This document shows, piece after piece, positions 26,027 to 34,904 of a stretch of DNA of 64,000 bases. The position numbers and the translations under genes were made by a program. Source of the stretch: NORP23 sp050302475 (lineage in GTDB: Bacteria > Pseudomonadota > Alphaproteobacteria > Rhodobacterales > Rhodobacteraceae); contig JBNLBF010000013.1 in assembly GCA_050302475.1 (NCBI GenBank), forward strand, positions 1 to 64,000. Direction: 5' to 3'. The notes under the pieces were generated by a model. It worked only from the letters and a program-made list of their open reading frames with translations, was not told the origin of the DNA and did not search any database. Positions within the stretch are counted from its first letter, which is position 1. Each line of letters starts with the position of its first letter.

Positions 26027-26184
26027 ACCCATCCTCTCGTTAAGCTTTTGAATTTTATTAACCTATTATCAGTTTGTTAACCATGCAGCATCTATTTTCG
26101 AGAAAATTCGCTAAAATGCGATATGTTTACGAAACAGTAACCATTTTGAAGCGGCCGCCAGTATGCCGCAGACACAGGACCAGG

Positions 26185-26817
26185 ATGACGCACTCCACGC
26201 TTCGTACCCTTCGCGCACATTGGGATGAGATTTGTGAAGGCGACCTGCCGCCGTTTCGCTCTGACATTGAGCCGCGCAAAATTCCTGAAGTGCTGGATAC
26301 GCTGTTCATTTTCGAACAGTTGGGGCCCAAGGACACGCGGGTGCGGATTGCCGGTCTGAAACTGTGTGAAATGATGGGCATGGAGGTGCGCGGTCAGTCC
26401 CCGATGTCCTTCTTTCAGGACAATTCGCGCGGGCGCTTTGATTCCGTCCTGACCGAGGTGCTGGGGCAACCGAAAGTGGCCTATCTGGGGCTGGACACCA
26501 AAGACAAGCAGGACAATGAGAGCCATGTGGAAATGATCCTGCTGCCGCTGCGCAGTGATTTTGGCGATATTAGCCGTGTCATTGGCTGCGTAACCGTCCC
26601 GGATAGCGGCTTCACTGCCCCCATTCGCTACCATATCTCCAGCGTCAATATGGATAACCCATTCCGGAATCGCCCGGCCTCTGACCAGGGGTTCGCGGAA
26701 CCAACACCAGAATTTTCTATGGATGGTGTCCCAGTGCTACGCACTGTCGAAGGGAACACGTCTGTTAAACGCGAGAAACGCGCCGCGAAGATAACTCATC
26801 TGAAGCTTGTGGATTAA
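26185..26817 (+). CDS. PAS domain protein
   Basis: 210 aa. The start ATG is chosen by AGGA five bases upstream; a longer in-frame reading from 26074 adds basic residues without a ribosome site. The core (about 15-150) follows the PAS_5 pattern of roseobacter proteins: LRAHWDEICEGDLPPFRSDIEP, FIFEQLGPKDTRVRIAGLKLCEMMGMEVRGQSPMSFF. No output domain is attached, so it probably acts as a stand-alone sensor or partner protein. The C-terminus is basic (KREKRAAK). Ligand unknown. Confidence 0.78.
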   Translation: MTHSTLRTLRAHWDEICEGDLPPFRSDIEPRKIPEVLDTLFIFEQLGPKDTRVRIAGLKLCEMMGMEVRGQSPMSFFQDNSRGRFDSVLTEVLGQPKVAYLGLDTKDKQDNESHVEMILLPLRSDFGDISRVIGCVTVPDSGFTAPIRYHISSVNMDNPFRNRPASDQGFAEPTPEFSMDGVPVLRTVEGNTSVKREKRAAKITHLKLVD

Positions 26818-26829
26818 GCCTGCAGTGAT

Positions 26830-26859
26830 GGGTTAGCGCATGCGCGCCCAATCTTTTTT
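26830..26859 (+). terminator. Possible terminator after the PAS gene
   Basis: GGG-TTA-GCG-CATG-CGC-G-CCC forms a short bulged hairpin followed, after AATC, by six T residues. It sits 13 bp downstream of the PAS gene stop, before the convergent serB. The stem is weak. Confidence 0.4.
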
Positions 26860-26945
26860 CATATCCATTTTTCCTTACCCAACAGGAGTAGGACGAAGTT
26901 CAATCGTCCTTGCAACGGGCATGAAGCCCCCGCCAGTCGCCCGGG

Positions 26946-27794
26946 TTAAAGCGCAAATTCTGAGTCAGGAATGCCCTGCAGGGACAAGAGCGCGGTCAGA
27001 TCGGAATGATATAGTTTCGCCGTCGCCACTGCCGCCAATGCTGGCTTGGCGTGATACGCGACACCAAGGCCAGCAACCTCCACCATCGCGCGGTCATTCG
27101 CACCGTCACCAACCGCCAGAACATCCGCAGCGGAATATCCCCCCGCTGCGCAATATCGCTGCAAAGCATCAAGTTTCGCCTGTTGTCCCAGCACAGGTTT
27201 TTGCACGCGCCCTGTGAGTTCCCCCGTCGCCACCAGCAAGTGGTTGGCCTGATTGGTCTGGAACCCTGCCGCCGCCCCGACGCGGGAGGTGAAAAAATCA
27301 AATCCGCCAGACACAAGGGCGGTCATAGCCCCCAACGCATTCATTGTCTGCACCAACACTGCCGCCCCGGGATTAAGCGAGATCCGTTCGTCATAGCAGC
27401 GTTGCAGGACCTCTTCGGACAAGCCGCGCAGCAGCCCGACACGCTCGTCGATAGCCTCTTCGAAATCCAGTTCTCCGCGCATCGCGCGTTCGGTGATATC
27501 AGCCACGCGGTCTTTGACCCCGGCGAAATCGGCCAGCTCGTCGATACATTCCACCGGGATAATCGTGCTATCCATGTCGGCTATCAGCAGCTTTTTGCGG
27601 CGATTGGCGGCCGGGACAACATTGATATCGACATGCGGCAGATCAACAGTCGGATTTTCGCCGTCAAAGGCAAATTCAACCGCTTTGTCAGACAGCCGCC
27701 TTGCAGGGGACGTCTCGGGCAACTGCCCGATCACTTCGCGCACAATCGTGTCGCTGACCCCTTTGGCAGAGGTCAGCACGCAGATTTTGGTCAT
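26946..27794 (-). CDS. serB: Phosphoserine phosphatase
   Basis: Final step of serine synthesis, phosphoserine to serine. 282 aa HAD-family enzyme: an N-terminal ACT-like region (about 1-65), the nucleophile motif DMDSTII with D73 and D75, then SGGFDFFTSR and VGDGANDRAM for motifs II and IV. The start overlaps the stop of the DAHP synthase gene by four bases. The other serine genes (serC, serA) are about 33 kb away in this window. Confidence 0.96.
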   Translation of the reverse strand: MTKICVLTSAKGVSDTIVREVIGQLPETSPARRLSDKAVEFAFDGENPTVDLPHVDINVVPAANRRKKLLIADMDSTIIPVECIDELADFAGVKDRVADITERAMRGELDFEEAIDERVGLLRGLSEEVLQRCYDERISLNPGAAVLVQTMNALGAMTALVSGGFDFFTSRVGAAAGFQTNQANHLLVATGELTGRVQKPVLGQQAKLDALQRYCAAGGYSAADVLAVGDGANDRAMVEVAGLGVAYHAKPALAAVATAKLYHSDLTALLSLQGIPDSEFAL

Positions 27795-29170
27795 CAGCCG
27801 TTTGCGCCCGCAGCCGCCAGTTCGCGATCACGGCCCTGAATCTCTTCGGCCACTAGGAACGCCAGTTCCAGCGATTGCGAGGCATTGAGGCGCGGGTCAC
27901 AAGCCGTGTGATAGCGATCCGACAGATCTTCGTCCGACACGGCGCGCAGGCCGCCGGTGCATTCGGTCACATCCTTGCCGGTCATTTCAAAATGCACGCC
28001 GCCAGCATAGGTGCCTTCGGATTTGTGGATGGCGAAGAACTCGCGAACCTCGGCCAAGACACGCTCAAACGGGCGGGTTTTGTAGCCGCTGTCCGATTTG
28101 ATCGTGTTGCCATGCATCGGATCACAGGACCAGACAACGTTCTTGCCCTCCCGTTCGATCACCTTGATCAGCCCCGGCAGGTGGTCACCCACTTTGCCAG
28201 CCCCAAACCGGTTGATCAGCGTCAGACGGCCCGGTTCATTCTCCGGGTTCAGCAGATCACACAGGCGGATCAGTTCCTCGGGATCAAGGCTTGGTCCGCA
28301 TTTCAGGCCAATCGGATTGATAACGCCACGGGCAAACTCGACATGTGCACCGTCGGGCTGACGCGTGCGGTCCCCGATCCAGATCATATGGCCTGAGCCC
28401 GCAATTTGTTGACCGGTTGTACTGTCCACACGGCAGAGCGCTTCTTCATATTCCAGCAGCAAGGCTTCGTGGCTTGTATAATAATCCACCGTGCCCAGTT
28501 CAGCATTGGTTTCCGCCGTCAGGCCGGCCGCGGACATAAAGTCCAGCGTGTCCTGAATGCGGTTCGCCATGTCGCGATATTTCTCGGCTTCGTCACTGTC
28601 GGTGAAGCCGAGCGTCCAGCTGTGCACGCGGTGAATATCCGCGAAACCACCTTTGGAGAAAGCCCGCAGCAGGTTCAGCGATGCTGCCGCCTGCGTATAG
28701 GCTTGCAACATGCGGTTCGGATCGGGAATGCGGGCTTCGGGTGTGAAATCGAATCCATTGATGATGTCGCCGCGGTAGGAGGGCAGCTCCACGCCTTCCA
28801 CGGTTTCTGTCGGCGCAGAGCGCGGCTTGGCGAACTGCCCGGCCATCCGGCCAACCTTCACAACCGGCAATTTCGCGCCATAAGTCAGCACCATCGCCAT
28901 CTGCAACATCACCTTGAACGTATCGCGGATCGTGTCGGCACCGAATTCGGCGAAACTTTCGGCGCAATCGCCACCTTGCAGCAGGAAGGCACGACCTTCT
29001 GCGACTTCGCCCAGTTCAGCTTTCAGACGACGGGCCTCGCCGCCAAAGACCAAGGGCGGATAAGATGCCAGCTTCGACTCCACGGCATACAGCGCCTCGA
29101 GGTCGGTATACTCGGGCATCTGAATCCGCTCTTTTTTGCGCCAGTCAGATTTGTTCCAAGTTGCGGGCAT
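27794..29170 (-). CDS. 3-deoxy-D-arabino-heptulosonate 7-phosphate synthase, type II
   Basis: First step of the shikimate pathway, joining PEP and erythrose-4-phosphate. 458 aa from the ATG at 29170 (AGGA upstream), matching class II (plant-type) enzymes, which begin with the same WNKSDWR...MPEYTD stretch. Seen are the phosphate-binding GRMAGQFAKPRS, SHEALLLEYEEAL, RTRQPDGAHVEF and the metal-binding DPMHGNT and HFEMTGKDVTEC. It is coupled to serB by ATGA. The longer in-frame reading up to 29269 has no supporting ribosome site. Confidence 0.95.
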   Translation of the reverse strand: MPATWNKSDWRKKERIQMPEYTDLEALYAVESKLASYPPLVFGGEARRLKAELGEVAEGRAFLLQGGDCAESFAEFGADTIRDTFKVMLQMAMVLTYGAKLPVVKVGRMAGQFAKPRSAPTETVEGVELPSYRGDIINGFDFTPEARIPDPNRMLQAYTQAAASLNLLRAFSKGGFADIHRVHSWTLGFTDSDEAEKYRDMANRIQDTLDFMSAAGLTAETNAELGTVDYYTSHEALLLEYEEALCRVDSTTGQQIAGSGHMIWIGDRTRQPDGAHVEFARGVINPIGLKCGPSLDPEELIRLCDLLNPENEPGRLTLINRFGAGKVGDHLPGLIKVIEREGKNVVWSCDPMHGNTIKSDSGYKTRPFERVLAEVREFFAIHKSEGTYAGGVHFEMTGKDVTECTGGLRAVSDEDLSDRYHTACDPRLNASQSLELAFLVAEEIQGRDRELAAAGANG

Positions 29171-29308
29171 TTTCCTTGCTCCTGAATCATGAATTTGGAC
29201 TGCTCTTATAGGGGAAGTGAATTTCATTGACCATCCCTTGAAAATGAACAAAAGTTCTTTCCACGACACGCTAAATGTCGCATTTGCTTTCTGATCAAGA
29301 GGTGTCGG

Positions 29309-30280
29309 TTGGAAGAGTTTACCGAAGCGACAACCGCACGGTTTGTCTTTGTCCTGTTGCCAAATTTCTCCCTGATGGCATTCACAAGTGCTGTAGAACC
29401 CCTGAGAATTGCGAACCGAATGGCCGCGACTCAGCTGTATGATTGGCGGCTGGCAAGTTTGGATGGCGCTCCGGTAACCTGTTCGGGCGGTGTAACGATC
29501 CTCACAGATATGGGGCTGACCGAGGTTGATCGGAACGAGACCATTATCCTTTGCGGCGGTGTTGATATCGAAAAAGCGACAACGCCTGAACTTATAAACT
29601 GGGTGCGTCGGCAGGCACGGAAAGGCATGCCAATCGGCGGCTTATGTACGGCAACGCATGTGTTGGCTAAGGCAGGGCTGATCGACGGCCGGCGCGTGAC
29701 GATCCACTGGGAAAACCGCGAGTCATTCATCGAGAATTACCCCGATATTGAATTGGTCGGGTCCATCTATGCGATTGACCGGAACCGGTACACATCTGCC
29801 GGGGGGACCGCGGCGGCGGATCTCATGCTGCGCCTGATTGCCAATGATCACGGACGCGATCTGGCAAATGCGGTGGCGGATCAGATGATCTATACAACCG
29901 TGCGCACCGACAAGGACGAGCAACGTCTGTCCATTCCGACCCGGATTGGCGTCAGACATCCGAAATTATCTTCTGTTATCAAGAAGATGGAGGAAAACCT
30001 GGAGGAACCGATCTCGCCTGCGAAACTCGCTGAAGAGGTTGGAATATCGACCCGGCAGTTGGAAAGGCTATTCCGGCGCTACCTCGTCCGCTCCCCCAAA
30101 CGCTACTACATGGAACTGCGCCTGCAAAAGGCACGGCATCTGTTGCTGCAAACAGATATGAGCGTGATCAATGTGGCGCTGGCCTGCGGTTTTACTTCAC
30201 CGTCGCATTTCTCGAAATGTTACCGAACCCATTTTGCGACCACTCCCTATCGTGAACGGGGCACACAAGAAGATACCTAG
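29309..30280 (+). CDS. GlxA-type transcriptional regulator (DJ-1/PfpI + AraC HTH)
   Basis: 323 aa. The start is TTG with AAGAGGTG upstream; no ATG or GTG is in frame before the first domain strand FVFVLLPNF (residue 11). The N-terminal class I glutamine-amidotransferase-like domain (about 11-190) carries a cysteine at the nucleophile elbow (GGLCTATH). The C-terminal AraC-type double HTH (about 220-315) ends ALACGFTSPSHFSKCYRTHF. Relatives such as GbdR and ArgR regulate betaine, carnitine or arginine use; the target here is unknown. Its stop overlaps the convergent 5-FTHF cyclo-ligase gene by four bases. Confidence 0.9.
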   Translation: MEEFTEATTARFVFVLLPNFSLMAFTSAVEPLRIANRMAATQLYDWRLASLDGAPVTCSGGVTILTDMGLTEVDRNETIILCGGVDIEKATTPELINWVRRQARKGMPIGGLCTATHVLAKAGLIDGRRVTIHWENRESFIENYPDIELVGSIYAIDRNRYTSAGGTAAADLMLRLIANDHGRDLANAVADQMIYTTVRTDKDEQRLSIPTRIGVRHPKLSSVIKKMEENLEEPISPAKLAEEVGISTRQLERLFRRYLVRSPKRYYMELRLQKARHLLLQTDMSVINVALACGFTSPSHFSKCYRTHFATTPYRERGTQEDT

Positions 30281-30816
30281 AATCGCAGGATTTCTTTTTC
30301 CGTGACGATATAGTCCAGCCGCTCGTCTGTATCTTCGCGCGGGACGGTGGCACATTCCTGTGCCGCATAGGCAAACCCGATGGACGTGACATTATCCAGC
30401 GCCGCAATGGTGCGATCATAGAAGCCACCACCATAGCCAAGGCGATAGCCCTGCCGGTCAAAGGCCAACAGGGGAACAATCAGAACCATCGGCGTGACGG
30501 GAATAATCGGATCCGGAATCATGACACCAAAATCGCCTTTGACCAGCGTCGCCGCTGACGTCCATTGGGCAAATGTCAGGGGCATACCACGACCGGTGAT
30601 CACCGGTACACCGATCTGACGATCCAGCTTGGTCAATGTCGGCAAGGGGTCCATTTCGGTACGAATGGGGAGGTAACCCGACACCGGCCCCACGGTCTCA
30701 TTGATCAGCGAGAGCAGTGCCGCATTAGCAGCATCAACCGCATTTGGCGAATCATATGCGCCCTTGCGGCGCTCTTGGGCGAGCGTTCGCGCCTCCGCTT
30801 TTTCAGTGGAAATCAT
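30277..30816 (-). CDS. 5-formyltetrahydrofolate cyclo-ligase
   Basis: 179 aa; ATP-dependent conversion of 5-formyl-THF to 5,10-methenyl-THF. The N-terminal RRKGAY stretch, the central substrate loop and the family signature RLGYGGGFYDR near residue 130 are present. It lies directly downstream of a structured region that I call 6S RNA, the same pairing (ssrS-ygfA) that is known from many proteobacteria. Confidence 0.94.
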   Translation of the reverse strand: MISTEKAEARTLAQERRKGAYDSPNAVDAANAALLSLINETVGPVSGYLPIRTEMDPLPTLTKLDRQIGVPVITGRGMPLTFAQWTSAATLVKGDFGVMIPDPIIPVTPMVLIVPLLAFDRQGYRLGYGGGFYDRTIAALDNVTSIGFAYAAQECATVPREDTDERLDYIVTEKEILRF

Positions 30817-30817
30817 G

Positions 30818-30980
30818 TGACGGGACCAGCATTAAGGTTGGAGAGGGTTGTCCTTGAAAGCCTGAAAGTACAGGTGGGCGCCAGGTGCGATAGGCCACGA
30901 CCAGTCACAGAGCCAGCTCCCTTTCAAAGATTTAAGGCCACTAGGATATTGTCTCCGGACACAAAAGCCAGTACCCGTCA
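30818..30980 (-). ncRNA. ssrS: Probable 6S RNA
   Basis: About 163 nt immediately upstream of the 5-FTHF cyclo-ligase start, on the same strand. Nested complementary arms give a rod-like fold: TGACGGG/CCCGTCA (30974-30980 with 30818-30824), GGAGA/TCTCC (30952-30956 with 30840-30844), and a 10 bp stem with one G-U (30921-30930 with 30851-30860), leaving an asymmetric open stretch between the second and third stems. Size, fold and the ssrS-ygfA gene order fit 6S RNA, which binds sigma70 RNA polymerase. A CTATAT element lies about 10 bases before the proposed 5' end. Ends are approximate. Confidence 0.6.
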
Positions 30981-31091
30981 GTGGTGATATAGGATAGAAT
31001 CCGCCTGATTAGAAGGGGCGAATATGACGACTATTGCTCAATGTTAAGCTGTATGCCTACTAGCTGGCATTGATTTTGGGACTTCTTTTGA

Positions 31092-33623
31092 ATGAATTAT
31101 GTCGAACGACAAAATACTGACACGGCTAGTCAGACCAATGCCGACTACCTGATCGTCGCAAATTTTCTTCCCGTGGAAACAGGGCGCAAGGCCAACCCGA
31201 CCATGTTGGCTCACTTTCTGGATAGCGCCGGAAAGCAGGTGGTGACAGCTTCGGAGCCGGGGCGTTCCATCGCCCGAATTTCCCTGAAATACCGGACGCG
31301 CGCGCTTGAAAGACAAAGCCGCGAGCAGCTGGCGGATGCGCTCTCGCCGAACACGAGGGTGTTTTTCTACCTGTCGGGATTGGTGACACGAAACATCAAG
31401 CAGAAACGCATGATTGACTGGGCTGCTGAACATCTGCGCCGCGTTCAGATGGTCAGGTTCCTTGCCCGCTCCTGCCCGGAACTCCATATCGTCAATGACC
31501 TTCGCAACCCATTTTCGATGCAGGCGGTAATGGGCGCACTCCTTTGGGGACAATGCCTCTTCAGTCGCAAAGCGCGGTTCCATGTGACGAACGTCTCCCC
31601 GAAGAAACTCGCCAAAGCAACGCTTCGCCATACGGAGACGAAGGACTTGCCCGTCAACGCGTTTGACACCCTTTTGCGCTTGGCAAATTCCAAAGAGCAA
31701 GGTGACTCGACGGTTCTGAAGCCACGACGGGTTCTTATGATGGTGGAAAGCCATCGGGATGCCTCGGACGCGATAAAAAATGATGTGAACATGCAAGTCA
31801 GGCATGCCTCATCGATTGGGAATGTCGGCCGATACGCGATCCGGAATCTGGGACAGGACGCACATATCCCTGTTGCTTGCGAGACCAAACGCGCAACGGC
31901 AAACGCATTTGATTCTGCGACCGGTATGTCCGAATTCATGAAACATTTCCGCGCCCATCCGATGGTTGAGCGTAACGCTTCTGCGCAGGAACAAAGCGAT
32001 GACCGAAAATATGTCGAATGGTATATCCACGCGCAGGTCACACAGCGGGCACGCAATTCGCTGCCCGTTCCAATCGAAGCGTTGATGACAAATCTTGGTG
32101 ATCATCGCACAACGAAAAATGCCTTGATCCCAGACAGCTGGAAGCAGCTCGCAGGGAAACATGTCTATGTCGATCATTCCAGCAAGACGCAGTTCGATCA
32201 GGCTATGCTGGCTTTGGATATCATTTTTTCTCTCGCCCCAAGGGTGGAGAGTTTGGAATTTGTGCCCGACGACCTGATCAAGAATTTCGCCCGTCCAATC
32301 GGCGATGAGCCCGGGGCGCTCTCTCAGATGGAACTGTTTACGGCAATCCATACCCATCTGGAACTTCCGGCAGAAGCCGCCCAAGATCCTATCTGGCGGT
32401 CCGATCTGATCAGGGATTGGTTTAAAAATGTGGTTTGCCGGTGGGCACCGGTCATGCGGGTCTTTTCCACAGCGGTGGATGATCCGCTGGCTCCGACGCT
32501 GCCCTCTCATCCGCCGAAAGCCGAGATTTTCGGCATTTTCGAGGGGATGAGTGGATTGGCGCGAAATGCCCACATGCACGCAAATGCGCTGAATGATCTG
32601 GGGATACCCACCAGTTTCCGGTCTGGACAGAATCCATTTTTCATGTCCGCGCCGATAAAATTGGACAGGGAAATCCCGCTAAAGCGGTCGTTCTACCTGC
32701 ATAATGTAAACGCGCATGACACTCCCCGGCAATTAACTTCGGCGCAGGGAAATGCCGGCCCGAACCCGTTCCATGTTGGGTTTTTCTTATGGGAATTCGA
32801 CAAACTACCCAACACACATTTGCATGCCGGCGACCTACTGGACGAAGTCTGGGTTCCAAGCGAATTTGTGCGTCAGGCGTACCAGCCAAACTATGATGTC
32901 GAGGTGATCAATGTTGGCAAAGCCATCGATCTGCCGGATCAGGTGGAAAATTCTGATACGCCACTGCCTTATTCGCCGGATAAATTTACCTTTACGACCT
33001 GTTTCGATTTTGGCTCCTCCGTAGAGCGGAAGAACCCGTTGGCTGCGGTTGAAGCATTTCTTGATGCGTTTCCCAATGACAGAGATGTGCAAATCGTGGT
33101 GAAAACCACGGAACCCAAGGCACCTCATATCAACGATCCGAACGGACAGATGGATCAGATTGCGAAACTGGCAGCCAAAGATAGCCGAATTCGGATCATG
33201 TATGAAAACCTGTCTTTCCCGGACTATCTGCGCCTGATCGCCGAGAGCGATTGTATCCTGTCGACCCATCGCTCCGAAGGGTTTGGGTATCTGCCTGCCT
33301 TTGCGTTGTGGTATGAACGCCCTGTGATCGCAACGGATTATTCCGGCAATACGGATTTTTGCAATTCCGATACCGCCTTCCCGGTGCCTTACAAGTTAAA
33401 GGATGTACGCAGAGGCGAGTTTGTTACCTGTTTTGAAGGCGCCCGCTGGGCTGAGATTGACAGGCAAGCCCTTGTCAAAACGATGCAGCAGGTCCGCTCG
33501 GACCGCGAGGTCTCGGCAAACAGGGCAAGCGCAGGGCGCGCGCTGGTTCATCGTCTCTATGAACCGTCTAGCTTGCAAAAACGGTATCAGGATCGGTTGC
33601 GGCTGGCCGGTGTAATCGACTGA
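31092..33623 (+). CDS. Large glycosyltransferase (GT4-type C-terminal half)
   Basis: 843 aa. The C-terminal ~350 residues are a GT-B family 4 glycosyltransferase: FGIFEGMSGLARNAHMHANAL, the nucleotide-site region TFTTCFDFGSSVERKNPLAAVEAF, and the EX7E-like HRSEGFGYLPAFALWYERPVIA. The N-terminal ~480 residues match no domain I recognise. They begin YLIVANFLPVETGRKANPTMLAHFL and could be a second, diverged glycosyltransferase-like half. Likely builds a surface polysaccharide or glycan. It is a single gene with no polysaccharide cluster around it and a lower GC feel than its neighbours, which hints at transfer. Confidence 0.75.
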   Translation: MNYVERQNTDTASQTNADYLIVANFLPVETGRKANPTMLAHFLDSAGKQVVTASEPGRSIARISLKYRTRALERQSREQLADALSPNTRVFFYLSGLVTRNIKQKRMIDWAAEHLRRVQMVRFLARSCPELHIVNDLRNPFSMQAVMGALLWGQCLFSRKARFHVTNVSPKKLAKATLRHTETKDLPVNAFDTLLRLANSKEQGDSTVLKPRRVLMMVESHRDASDAIKNDVNMQVRHASSIGNVGRYAIRNLGQDAHIPVACETKRATANAFDSATGMSEFMKHFRAHPMVERNASAQEQSDDRKYVEWYIHAQVTQRARNSLPVPIEALMTNLGDHRTTKNALIPDSWKQLAGKHVYVDHSSKTQFDQAMLALDIIFSLAPRVESLEFVPDDLIKNFARPIGDEPGALSQMELFTAIHTHLELPAEAAQDPIWRSDLIRDWFKNVVCRWAPVMRVFSTAVDDPLAPTLPSHPPKAEIFGIFEGMSGLARNAHMHANALNDLGIPTSFRSGQNPFFMSAPIKLDREIPLKRSFYLHNVNAHDTPRQLTSAQGNAGPNPFHVGFFLWEFDKLPNTHLHAGDLLDEVWVPSEFVRQAYQPNYDVEVINVGKAIDLPDQVENSDTPLPYSPDKFTFTTCFDFGSSVERKNPLAAVEAFLDAFPNDRDVQIVVKTTEPKAPHINDPNGQMDQIAKLAAKDSRIRIMYENLSFPDYLRLIAESDCILSTHRSEGFGYLPAFALWYERPVIATDYSGNTDFCNSDTAFPVPYKLKDVRRGEFVTCFEGARWAEIDRQALVKTMQQVRSDREVSANRASAGRALVHRLYEPSSLQKRYQDRLRLAGVID

Positions 33624-33634
33624 CTTGACTTGGT

Positions 33635-33649
33635 GTTCATACTTTGTTC
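33635..33649 (+). promoter_or_regulatory. LexA (SOS) box upstream of mmcB
   Basis: GTTC-ATACTTT-GTTC matches the alphaproteobacterial LexA consensus GTTC-N7-GTTC exactly. It lies 12 bases before the mmcB ATG, so a bound repressor would block initiation. Confidence 0.85.
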
Positions 33650-33661
33650 ATAGTTTCCACT

Positions 33662-34108
33662 ATGAACGATCTACAACCCGGACAGCTTCTGGCCCGTGGC
33701 GTTTGCCGCCATCTGACATCACACGGTTTCGCCGTGATGGAAGAGTTTTCACCCGAGCGCGGGCGACGAGTCGATGTCGCGGCACTCGCTCAGGATGGGG
33801 AGATCTGGGTGGTCGAATGCAAATCCAGCCGCGCCGATTTCACGTCTGACGCCAAATGGCAGGGATATCTGCAATGGTGCGACCGATTTTTCTGGGCCGT
33901 TGGTGCGGACTTCCCGATCGACATCCTGCCGCCGGAAGACGGCCTGATCATCGCGGATGGCTATGACGCAGAGATTCAACGGATGGCGCCGGAGCGGAAA
34001 CTGAACGCCGCACGGCGCAAGAACGTAACCAAGACTTTCGCCCGCACAGCGGCGGATCGGCTACGGATGTTTACCGATCCGCCCCCTTCTCGCCGGATGT
34101 TTGGGTGA
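33662..34108 (+). CDS. mmcB: MmcB family DNA repair protein
   Basis: 148 aa from the ATG at 33662 (a TTG 18 bases upstream is in frame but lies inside the LexA box region). PD-(D/E)XK nuclease-like fold: RRVDVAALAQDGEIWVVECKSS, with the catalytic D-x10-ExK pattern. Caulobacter MmcB is a DNA-damage-induced protein, and the LexA box here implies the same control. The stop overlaps the start of a short VOC-type reading frame. Confidence 0.9.
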   Translation: MNDLQPGQLLARGVCRHLTSHGFAVMEEFSPERGRRVDVAALAQDGEIWVVECKSSRADFTSDAKWQGYLQWCDRFFWAVGADFPIDILPPEDGLIIADGYDAEIQRMAPERKLNAARRKNVTKTFARTAADRLRMFTDPPPSRRMFG

Positions 34109-34233
34109 TGGCAAATGCTCTGGTGCCGGAGTTTGCGGTGTCTAACTGGGCAAAATCCCGTCAATTCGTCGTCGCCGATCCCGACGGATATCTGCTGCGA
34201 TTTTACGAAGACTTGGGACGTCGCAATTTTTGA
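34108..34233 (+). pseudogene. Remnant of a VOC (glyoxalase/bleomycin-resistance) gene with internal deletion
   Basis: A 41-residue frame overlapping the mmcB stop by one base. Its first ~20 residues (LVPEFAVSNWAKSRQF) are the N-terminal strand of a VOC-family protein, and the remaining ~20 (QFVVADPDGYLLRFYEDLGRR) are the C-terminal strand. In intact homologues about 80-90 residues separate them. The frame is kept across the join. The product could not form the beta-alpha-beta-beta-beta metal site, so I treat it as a decayed gene. Confidence 0.75.
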
Positions 34234-34893
34234 TCAGGTCTTTTGCGCAACCAGTATCAGATTGTTGGCGGGCATCGTGATCGGATCGCGCACCGACAAC
34301 CCGGCCGCCACCTGCGCATCCTGAACCCACTGAAAAGATTTATAGCCGATCTCGGGATCCTGCGAGGTCAGGCTTTCATGAAAGCGACGGTCGCCCTCCC
34401 CCGCGAAATCTTCACCACGCTTGAAGGGGCCGTAGATCAGGGAAACGCCGTCAGGTGTGAGAGTATTTGCGGTTTCAGCGATCAGGGTCCGAGCCTCGGA
34501 CGCACTGATCAGGTGAAGCAGGTTTGAAAGGTAAATCACCTCAAACCGCCCGACCTGACCGGACCAGCCGGGCACCGTCGCATCCAGCAATATCGGCGCT
34601 GCTATATTGGCCAGTCCCGCCTCGGACCGCCAGGCCCGAATGCTGGTCAGCCGATCCGCATCAATGTCCGAGGGATGCCATTCTATTGCAGGGGCGGCGG
34701 CGGCGAGGCGGACAATATGCTGCCCCGTGCCGCTGGCAATTTCCAACGCCGCGCCGGTGGCAGGCAGAAGCGGCAGGACAGTTTCGACAATCGCCTCAAC
34801 ATTCCGTTCTGCGGAGGGCGCATGAAGCTTTCCGCCATCACCCGGTGTTGTCAGGCTGGCCGTATCGGGGAGGTTCAGGCGTTTAGGAGACAT
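34234..34893 (-). CDS. DUF938 family SAM-dependent methyltransferase-like protein
   Basis: 219 aa from the ATG at 34893. The SAM-binding loop LEIASGTGQHIVRLA is followed by WHPSDIDADRLTSI and YLSNLLHLIS, then GVSLIYGPFKRGEDF, all typical of DUF938. Substrate unknown. The start is 12 bases after the stop of the VCBS gene, with no clear ribosome site, so translation probably depends on ribosomes finishing that gene. A longer in-frame reading to 34962 would overlap the upstream gene. Confidence 0.85.
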   Translation of the reverse strand: MSPKRLNLPDTASLTTPGDGGKLHAPSAERNVEAIVETVLPLLPATGAALEIASGTGQHIVRLAAAAPAIEWHPSDIDADRLTSIRAWRSEAGLANIAAPILLDATVPGWSGQVGRFEVIYLSNLLHLISASEARTLIAETANTLTPDGVSLIYGPFKRGEDFAGEGDRRFHESLTSQDPEIGYKSFQWVQDAQVAAGLSVRDPITMPANNLILVAQKT

Positions 34894-34904
34894 GTGGCAA
34901 TTGG

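Noticed and set aside
26057..26082. Two TTAACC elements between yicC and the PAS gene as a CtrA site
   Set aside because: They are too far apart to form a TTAA-N7-TTAA box, and A/T-rich starts give such words by chance.
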